NCBI GenBank assembly: GCA_021234155.1
Contig: JAJEKV010000025.1
Coordinates: forward strand, 6,491,310 to 6,555,309
Length of the DNA: 64,000 bases
Origin: Isoetes taiwanensis
Lineage: Eukaryota; Streptophyta; Lycopodiopsida; Isoetales; Isoetaceae
Reading direction: 5' to 3'
Part shown: positions 55,819-64,000 of the stretch, piece after piece
Layout: every line of letters begins with the position of its first letter
Numbering within the stretch: the stretch's first letter is position 1
Notes under the pieces: generated by a model
Database searches by the model: none
Told to the model about the DNA's origin: nothing
What the model saw: the letters and a program-made list of their open reading frames with translations, nothing else
Made by a program: the position numbers and the translations under genes

Positions 55819-57880
55819 ATAATTTATGTACTAAAAATAAACCATCATATTTGTATCCTATATTATAATGTTATTGGGTAAGTCTGTAATGAACCACGCC
55901 CTAAAATTTGGATGGCTGAGAGTTTATTATGAAAGACCCCTAAATCGCCCATCCTGAATCTTCTCTCTTTTTTCTTCCAAGTAGGTTGAAGAAGAAGGGC
56001 AGTTCTTTGCTTCAAGAGCCAGGATTACCTGCATTCCGAAAGAGCTTTTGATGCAGGTGCAGCAGCGGCCAAATCCATATAGTGGTGCTTGGAACAGGTA
56101 GGTTGCCACAAGATCTTTGTTGATGCGGATCCAAGATAAAGCATAGTGTACCCAGAAAAGACAAAAACCCCTGTTTGTATTGTTTCTATGCATAAGTTTT
56201 TAAATCTGTCTGTTGCTCCTTTGCTTGCAGGTGTAGCTTGGCAAAATATTGACAGTAGTCTAGAAATAATGCTTCTACAATGACAAAAAAGACCTTGATG
56301 ATGCCTAGAACTTTGGATCAGATTCGAGTTTTGCTTTGCTTTTGAGGTCATCCTCCATTCCCTCTATTTGTCTATCTCCATATATGCAATTTACTGCAGT
56401 AAGGAACATAATTACTGTTGCATTTCTTACATACGATTTTATGGAAGTTGAGAAGGGTTCCGCGATATGGCTGTGGTTATGAAATCTATATTCCAATCTT
56501 GGTACTCGTATCCAGGTATGACAGTCTGCTCCATGCCAGTCATACGAGTTCATGTTCCAATGTTGGCGCTAAGTGCAAAGGAATGTTCCATGTATAATAG
56601 GCTGCTCCATGCTATTGATATGTTCTCTTCAGTTCTATTACACCATTTCTTCTTCTTCAATGGGTAGAATGTTTAGAACTTCATGCCAACATATTCAAGA
56701 ATCAGTGCAAGGATCTCTTTTCTCTTTGCATGGAAAGGGAATAAATTAACCAACGAGAGCTATGGGAATTATGCAGGTGGCAAAGAAATTATTGCACTTG
56801 ATCTGCATATTCTCTCAAGTCTTATAGCAGTTTACAGTTACATGTGTCTATAGGGGTAACAACATTATCTTTGTTAGAAAGCTCAACCAGTTATGTTTTG
56901 GTGATGTTTTCCTTGCTTTATATTATTAGATATTTATGTTTCTACATGCTTATGCTCATATGGGGCTTCTAATGTTTACAAAGGGGGTCTTAGTCTTTAA
57001 ATGTAAAGATCAAGTGCTGGGCTGCTGGAAAGGAAGGCAACTTACGTGTCCTTTATGGTTCAAACCTTTACTACAAAATCAGGAACTAGTTACATTTTCT
57101 TTGGAAATAGTTTGGCCACTCTTGATTATTAGTTTGGAGGTAACTAAATAAAGTTTCAAGTTGGGAATGTAAAACCCTTTAGAATTTGTGATGCCAAGTC
57201 ATAAAACCCAAAGTTTTTTGTTTTATAATTATTGGACTTATTTTTTATCCATGTCCACAGCTAAGCCATCCTTTGCAAAGTCAGTTCTATATAGAATTGG
57301 GAAGTTGGCACTTAGTTCCAATTAAGCTTGAAACTACTAGGAGATGGTTTTTGCATAGAGATTATTTATATGGAACTTGCAGTGGCAAAAAAGCAACCTT
57401 AGCTAAGTTGGCAAGAGCATGTTACACCATGTGGGTAATTATTTGGCCACTCATAACAATAGGGGTATGGGATCCCAATTCATGTACCAGTGCCAACCAT
57501 ATAGGCACTAAGTTGGACCTTTAAAATTTATGCAAAGGCGGGGTTTGGTTTAACAACGTTTGGACATAATGTTTGCCCCATGCCTTTTGCCTTTTTCGTG
57601 ATGTATCACCTACTTGGTAGTAACATGTACTTGTGGTAATGGACTACACTCCGAAAACATGATGATTTGGGAGTGTTTTCACGTATTACCTAAAAACATA
57701 GGGGTTGATAAGAAGGGAATATTTGACTTATCTCTATATGAAGACCATAATTGTAGTGGCCTTTTCTAAAACATCATGATTTTTTCTTTCTTTCCTTATG
57801 ACACTAACGCATAAATGTCAGTTTATATGGCATGAAAAAAAAAAAAAGGGAAAAAATACAAGTAATGTGGAAATTGTGCC
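55819..57880. other. Region with exon-like scraps, no assigned gene
   Basis: At about 55985-56094 an open stretch reads EEEGQFFASRARITCIPKEL, bordered by AG before and AACAG|GTAGGT after. After a TTGCTTGCAG acceptor near 56230 the frame closes within a few codons (SLAKY-stop). This may be the 3' end of a host gene copy; I cannot name it. The rest to 57880 has no recognised coding sequence. Confidence 0.3.
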
Positions 57881-59795
57881 TTGATGTTAAAACTTCTATT
57901 GCATTTATTGCATTATTATGATGATGTCTTTTCAAATGAAATTCCACAAACTTTGCCATCCCAACGTATGGAGGACCACAGGATTGATCTTCTTCCTGGG
58001 AAAGAACCTCCTAATCAAGCTCCTTATCGGAGAATGCATGGCCAACAAGTTGAGATTAGGCGCCAGCTTGATGAGTCACTTCAAGCTGGATTGATCCGCC
58101 ATAGTTCTTCACCGAAAAAAGATAATTCCTGGCGCATGTGTATAGATTATCGCACTTTGAATAAGATAACCATTAGGAATCGGTTTTCTATACTAAGGGT
58201 GGATGATTTGTTTGATCAACTCCAAGGTGCCACAGTTTTTAGCCGTCTTGATCTTAAGTCAGGGTATTGGCAACTTAAGGTTGCGCTTGAAGATGTTCAT
58301 AAGACTGCGTTTCGGACAACCTTTGGACATTATGAGTTTTTGGTCATGCCATTTGGACTTACACCAGCTTCTTTTGCGCGGCTAATGGGGCGAATATTTG
58401 AAGATGTGCACGACGCTTATATTGTCGTTTTCTTTGATGACATATTGGTTTTTGTAAGTCCGAGGAAGATCATTACTTGCATTTGCGGGGTTTTCCGTCG
58501 GTTAAGGGAGGAGTCTATTACTCTTAATCATAAGAAAAGTATCTTTTTCCAATCGGAAATTGAATATTTGGGTCATATTGTTTCCGCTAAGGGACTTAAA
58601 GTTGATCCCAGTAAGGTGCAAGCAATTGTGGATTGGCCAGTACCTACTTCAGTTGCTGCATTGCATTCCTTTCTGGGTTTATGCAGTTATTATAGAAAGT
58701 TTATACAGAATTTTGCCCGTTTAGCTTCAGATTTATATTTGTTGCTACGTAAAGATGTTCCTTTCCAATGGAATCATAATCATCAGTTTGCTTTCCAAGT
58801 TTTAAAGGATGCCATGGTTAATCCTTCTGTTCTGCGTTTGCCAAAGTTTGATCTACCTTTCTTGTTATGTATTGATGCAAGTGGTATGGCTTTGGGCGCA
58901 GTTTTGATGCAGGATGGTCATCCTATTGCTTATGAAAGTCGAAAGTTTTCTGATATGGAAAGTAGACATAGTGTTTATGATAAGGAATTTCTGGCTGTCA
59001 TTCATGCTTTGAAAGTGTGGCGACACTATCTTTTAGGGTCGACAGTTCATATTTTGACTGACCACCAAAGCATTAGGCACATTGTTTCACAGAAAACATT
59101 ATCGGAAAAGCAGTTGAAATGGGTTGCTTTTATGCAGCAATATGATTTCTCAGTGGATTATCGTCCTGGTAAAGAGACTGTTGTAGCTGATGCTTTAAGT
59201 AGGCGTTATGTAGTTTGTTCTCTTTCTATAGCACAATCCAATCATTTGGAGGAAATGAAGCCGTTGTATGCCACTGACCATGATTATAAGGATATTTGGT
59301 TGTTGGCTCACAGTGGCAATGCATATGGATATAAGATCGTTAATGGGTTCTTATATAAAGGTCCAAAGCTATGCATTGTTCGGGACTTTCGGTCACTTAT
59401 TCTTAGAGAAGTCCATGATACACCTACTGCGGGTCATCGTGGCGTGGGGGCGATCTTGGCAAAGCTTGAACCATACTTTATTTGGCCTGGATTGCAGAGA
59501 GATGTCTTGGTTCATATTCGTCATTGTGTTACTTGTCAATGGATAAAGAAAGCGAACAAGAAACCTCATGGTCTTCCTTTATCCTTGCCTATTCCGAAGG
59601 CAAAGTATGGATTTTATTGTTGGTCTTCTTGCAAGTTCTCGCAAGAACACTGTCATTTGGACAATTGTTGATTGTTTAACTAAGCACGCCCATTTTATTT
59701 TTTTGTTCAGATAAGTGTACGGCTTATAGTGCGGCTACGCTCTTTATCAAAGAGATATTTAGGCTACACGAGTTGCCAAAGATTATTGATGTATT
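57881..59795 (+). pseudogene. Ty3/gypsy pol fragment: RT, RNase H, integrase N-terminus
   Basis: The open frame of 596 codons (57881-59671) starts within the protease-RT spacer (HYYDDVFSNEIP). RT motifs are WRMCIDYRTLNKIT, FSRLDLKSGYWQ and VVFFDDILVF (the usual FIDD is FFDD). RNase H shows CIDASGMALGAVLMQ, YDKEFLAVIHALK and LTDHQSI. It is followed by the H2C2 integrase zinc part (HDTPTAGHRG, HIRHCVTCQ). The frame shifts at about 59615; integrase-like sequence goes on in another frame (TIVDCLTKHAHF, AATLFIKEIFRLHELPK) to about 59795, then stops. No LTR, gag or polypurine tract is attached, so this is an internal scrap. Confidence 0.85.
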
Positions 59796-59968
59796 ATAAA
59801 TACATTCCAACAGACTCCACTATGATTGAGAGAGCAGGCCACATATCGGCTATGGAGGGATTCCGAGTAGCATCCCACCGTTAGAGACATCCATTCCATG
59901 ATTCATTCTCGCCTGCTCCAGCCTTACCTGATGTTGCTCCAGCCTTATCTGATGATCCCTTTTCATCA

Positions 59969-60966
59969 GTGGTGCCTTCGGATGGTGGACAACAGGTCGG
60001 ATCTGCAGGCCCAGGTTGGCATAAAAATGATACTGTGAGCAGGCTTTCGCGGCCGCGATTCTCTGAATGGATTCGACAAACAGTGGCTTCGGTAGATACT
60101 TCCAGGATGGAGGAAGCTCTAGCCTTCTTGAATCATCACAACAAGAGAGAGCTTAAGGTTGATCCCAATCGTCCTCCTGCCAACATAATCGAGGTAAATC
60201 ATCAGCAATATCTGAAGTCCATTTCCAATTTAGTTTCGTGCACGGTGTTGGTATATTATGCTGGATTGTTGGATACAAGGAGGGTTGGCGGATGGTTGCA
60301 AGCCCACTTTAAACATCTAAGGATCTTGCATTTCCAGTCCATAAAATTTCTGAGCAATTATTTCTTCCTTCTCATATTTGATGCGTCGACAGTAGTGAAG
60401 CGTGCTGTGGCAAGAGGCGTTGACCTCATGTGGGGGAACTATTTGATCTATCAGCACTACACTCCTGGTATAAGTGCCCGAAGCTTATCGGCCTTGAAGA
60501 TTCCTTGCTGGTTTCAAGTTCTAGATCTCCCGGTGGATATTTTGCTCCAGAGTTCATGATGGTGATTGCCAATGGGTTAGGAGTTCATATTTCTCACTCA
60601 ATTGTTCGGCCACCCAAGATTTGTGTCGCCTTACCTACAGACAGTATGCTACCGTCTTTGATAACAGTCTTCGATAACCGTGTTGAGATTCAGAGAATGT
60701 TGCCAGCACCTCCAGGTCTTTGCAGGTTCACTTTCGGAGTGGCCCACCTCAGTGGCATTCATTACACTGTTCAGGCTTCATTACAAACTCCGCCTGCAGA
60801 GAAGCCACCTCAAGCTATGTCTCAGCATGAGGTTGCGTCCGATCGTGGTAGGCCATGTCAGTTTAATATGGATACGATGCCGATGGTTGACACAGAGCGA
60901 CATGAAAATGCGGGCCAGACTGTGACTCTTGATGTTGTCGCCAGGAAGCTGCTTCATATTCAATAG
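59969..60966 (+). pseudogene. DUF4283-type LINE ORF1-like protein with one frameshift
   Basis: The frame 59969-60559 contains NLVSCTVLVYYAGLLDTRRV, DLMWGNYLIYQHYTPGI and IPCWFQVLDLPVDI. The second frame (60430-60966) continues with FMMVIANGLGVHI and PPKICVALPTD. Together these match the DUF4283 order: fold, W/F-x-LP motif, GNxLG, then a V-x-(V/L) strand. The frames switch by one base near 60535 in a T-run. This part binds RNA in LINEs. The zinc knuckle usual after DUF4283 is not seen. Confidence 0.6.
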
Positions 60967-61578
60967 CTTCAGGAGCTAGCGGAGCAATAGTAGTCCCCAT
61001 ATTTGCACTTAGGCCCGGCACACTGTCCGTCAGTGTAGCCTTTGGAGTCATGTTCATTGTCCATCCATGACTCCACAAAGGGCATGACCCTCGACAAGGT
61101 GGCACGGGTGTTATGCTGTTTGTTAGATTTTTTGTTCTGGTAACTTGTGGTGATGAAATCTATTAGTTTTGGCGAGAGCACAAGATTTTTTTTAAAGTTT
61201 GTGTTCACATGCAATTAGGTGTTCTTTTCTCGGATTGAGCTCCTTCTGGCAAGTAATCTTTTGATGTTTCCTCTTACAATCTTGTGAGAAAGGTGCATTA
61301 TGAGCAGATAATATATTCTATTATTTATTCAGTATTTTTTGTTTGTATTTGTTTACAATTACGTGTTTGCTACAGATTTCTCGATTAAGGACAATCTTTT
61401 GTGGTTGCATGACAGTCCTTACATATGATATTGGACATAGCTTCAGTACGGACATTGGCATCGTACCTTCAGGAGGTCGTGGACATGTGGGGTCAACTAT
61501 GTCCAGCAGCTCTCACCTGAGATGCACCTCATGATGTGTGGTAATGTGTTTTGTATATGTGTACAGTTTCGCAGCATT

Positions 61579-61650
61579 CTTATTGCTACCATAGTTTTTT
61601 CCCCGAAAACCCTTCGGGGCGGCGGTTTTTTTAATCCAGACAGTAATAAG
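61579..61650 (+). other. Conserved-core hairpin, locus E
   Basis: Arms CTTATTGCT (61579-61587) and AGTAATAAG (61642-61650) pair with one G-U. The core has TTTTTTCCCCGAAAACCC, TTCG and GGCGGTTTTTTTAATCC. Confidence 0.7.
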
Positions 61651-61769
61651 TTTGCTGCACTCTTTGTATTGAGTCCAGTAGGCTACTGGGTCTCCATGGA
61701 TGCTAAAAATCCTATCATATCCTATCCTATTCTATTCTATCCTATCCTATTCTATTCTATCCTATTCTA

Positions 61770-64000
61770 CCAAATCAATTCTTATTACCCTTCACACGTT
61801 CAACCATCCTTCCTCCCTTGTTGCCCCAAATATGCCCATACATTCAATTGTTTTAGGGGTATGGTCTATGGCTTGAGGTATAGTCAGTTATCCATCAAAG
61901 TCAAATTCCCCTAGAAACCCCTTGTTATTGTGCTATATATTGAAAGCAGGTTTGCGGAATTGGACATTTCATTCAGTTAATGACGTACTGAGAATATACT
62001 TCAGACTTGTTACTGAAATTATAAACTTAAAATTTTTACCTCATCCAGTAGATTCAAGAATTCTAGGGCTCGTAGATGCAAATTTTGCTCGATCTCTGGT
62101 CCTAATTGTGAGATATGGCAGAGACAACGAACAACTAGATATGAAGTTATACTTATTCAGAAACAAAGTATACAAGAAGACTAAACAAATTAATATAAGA
62201 ACTGTTAATCTATTGGATAACTTAGTACGTCAAAAGTTTACACCATGACTATACAATTGTAGAAACCGCTTCTAGTTTTTTTTTAAGTACTAACTTGTAG
62301 AACTTTACAAACACTAATATCTAGCATAATAACAGGGGGTTCCAAAATTTTGTCCTTTATCTGACAACTTTATTGGTTTCTTGGTCATATCTTCTCCATT
62401 AGGATCTTAGTCAGGCTGACAACATTTTGCTAAAGTTTTTGATTAAAAATCTGAAGGATTGAGTTGATCTAAAATTACTTATTTTTATTGTTTTGTGTGG
62501 TGAATAGGATTTGTTTCTATCCCGTATCAATGAATGGAATAGAATAGAATAGATAGGCCATGGGATCCATACAATGGGCTAGAACAACCCAAAACATCAC
62601 CAAATATAATGAAAACATTACAAAGCTTGGACAAAACCCCAGATGAAACTATGACTTGGCCCTTAGGCCAGACAATCAAATCAGGCTTTACGTACCCTCA
62701 TAACACACAAGAACAAATAGAAATAGAAATAACAACATAAAGAAGAACATGGCTATACAAAAACATCAAAGCGCTTATATATACAAGGACAAACTCCACA
62801 CATCCCATGATCAGTACAGTAAAAAAGAGTGACAATAAAAAAGATAAGTAGGATCTACACCCAACCGATAAGATCTGACCATTAGCAAGTTCCCCCAGTT
62901 TGAGTGCTAATGATGGAAAGAGTGCAACACACTTCGAGAACCTCATCATCCATGCTCCTCTTATATATCCTTCTAGGCTCATATATTCTTTACAAATAGA
63001 GCAGCTAATTCTATTTTATAGTTGACTGAAGTTGAACCTCCCATAAATATATTGGACCAAATGATTCTCTTTAGTCTTTTACTAGTCCGAGAAGGATAAT
63101 CTGTCCATAAATATATTGGCATTCAAATTGATTCTTTTTAGTCTTTTACTTAACTGAGAATCTATATGAAAGTACGACCACTTATAATGTATGTAACTTA
63201 TGCTTTGAATTTAAATAGAATCCCTCATGCATCAAACTAGAAAACAAAACTTATAAAGAACATAAGTAGAAAGAACGAAGACAGATCAATGTGTTTTAGC
63301 ACAAAATAAATCTTTATATACGTGAGAGGTTGTTTCTTGAATCATTGACTCGAAGCTAGGCATTATGTATCTTGTTGGTTTACTGGTGCCATAAAAAATA
63401 GGACCCTATTTAACGCATAAGCGTGTGTTGGTTCATGGCAAATTTTGGTTAACAGACTGCAAGAAAATATTCTCGTTGACCTTATCAAACTCTTGTGTAA
63501 AGTGAGAGTCCCTGTTTCTTGGTTATTACTTAGTAATCATAAGTAGTTATCAATACTATTCCACCCATATAAGCTCGATAAGCTGGGCCTCAGCCTTACG
63601 TGCAAAATATCAGGCCTCGTATGTACAGCCTCGATCACAGGTTTTTTATTATCAGCCTTAGCTTGTATCATAAACCTGGATGCATCTTCAAATGCAGACC
63701 TCTTATATTTGTAATAATAACTCGGTATAAAGTTACATGCTTCTATCAGATATAATTAGAAGATCTTGTATACAAAATGTGTTTCAACTCTCCATCACAC
63801 CAATAATCACCTGTACAAATTCCTTGCTAATCTCAACTGCAACTATGTACTTCTAAGCTTGTTAAGCCCCTTGAATGAGATCAGAAGTTTGACAAGAAGA
63901 AGATGAGCAATACTGCTGCTTGGAAGCTTCCCATAAAAAGAACCATTTGCATGTAGCCAATCTTCATCTCATGCATCATCAATGCATTTCTGACACAGAA
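61770..64000. other. Gene-free stretch to the window end
   Basis: An open frame at 61922-62248 (starts MLLCYILKAGLRNWTFHSVN) is of unknown family and probably chance. A (GGAATA)-like run near 62532-62552 could be a minus-strand tail of the TTCTA type. Otherwise AT-rich with no recognised gene. Confidence 0.35.

Larger units (their letters stand above)
59800..61769 (+). mobile_element. ORF1-only LINE-like element with hairpin and ATTCT/ATCCT tail
   Basis: A DUF4283-like ORF1 (59969-60966) is followed by about 800 bp of non-coding sequence whose last 350 bp align with 9275-9634. It includes TTCAGGAGGTCGTGGACATG, the hairpin (61579-61650) and the terminus GTCTCCATGGATGCTAAAA. The tail is a mixed TATCC/TATTC array at about 61711-61769. 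No endonuclease or RT is present. The upstream border abuts the gypsy pol scrap and is uncertain. Confidence 0.6.

Noticed and set aside
61922..62248. 108-codon open frame as a gene
   Set aside because: No recognised domain, no splice borders, and it lies in AT-rich sequence directly after a retroelement tail.

Overview
This window looks like nuclear DNA of a land plant with a large, repeat-rich genome. The LTR retrotransposons carry primer-binding sites complementary to initiator-Met tRNA. There are plant-type LINEs with a DUF4283-like ORF1 and an APE/RT/zf-RVT ORF2, a degraded DDE_1 transposase, and only scraps of host genes, some with GT/AG splice borders. The sequence is mostly AT-rich. 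I cannot name the species; a fern, lycophyte or gymnosperm-like genome would fit, but that is a guess. No organellar, bacterial or viral genome structure is seen.

Layout: 1-1857 is the 3' part of a Ty3/gypsy element (gag scrap, stem-loop array, LTR). 1858-9270 holds degenerate pseudogene, satellite and hairpin sequence. 9275-9634 is the 3' end of a LINE-like family that ends in a conserved hairpin and a microsatellite tail. 9639-17558 is a nearly complete LINE with a long open ORF2. 18327-19550 (minus) is a broken spliced host gene. 19.7-21.1 kb has several large inverted repeats. 23.6-28.3 kb is bounded by about 0.3-kb inverted repeats and contains subterminal motif repeats and exon-like pieces. 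28.37-28.82 kb is an adenine-free GC-rich tract followed by (ATCT)41. 28.8-30.6 kb is a gypsy gag-protease fragment on the minus strand. 33.4-34.1 kb is a dead DDE_1 transposase. 36351-36893 encodes a Med26/TFIIS-N-like protein. 37448-43952 is a 3.27-kb tandem duplication. 44411-49254 is a complete Ty1/copia element on the minus strand with 5-bp TSDs. 50523-52330 is a LINE insertion with an internal inversion and about 16-bp TSDs. 52606-53345 is another LINE 3' end. 53732-55813 is a complete non-autonomous gypsy-type element. 57881-59795 is a gypsy pol fragment. 59800-61769 is an ORF1-only LINE-like element with the same hairpin and tail as the 9.3-kb copy.

The most unusual signals are: (1) a short hairpin with a conserved core whose outer stem changes compensatorily between loci; (2) a retroelement 3' end always followed by a different pentamer-type tail, with a 37-bp target duplication in one case; (3) tandem arrays of stem-loop plus polypurine modules before gypsy LTRs, in one element with a module swallowed into the LTR; (4) an apparent twin-priming inversion in a plant LINE; (5) clustered differences at CAG/CTG between otherwise near-identical duplicates, which suggest base-calling error rather than biology.
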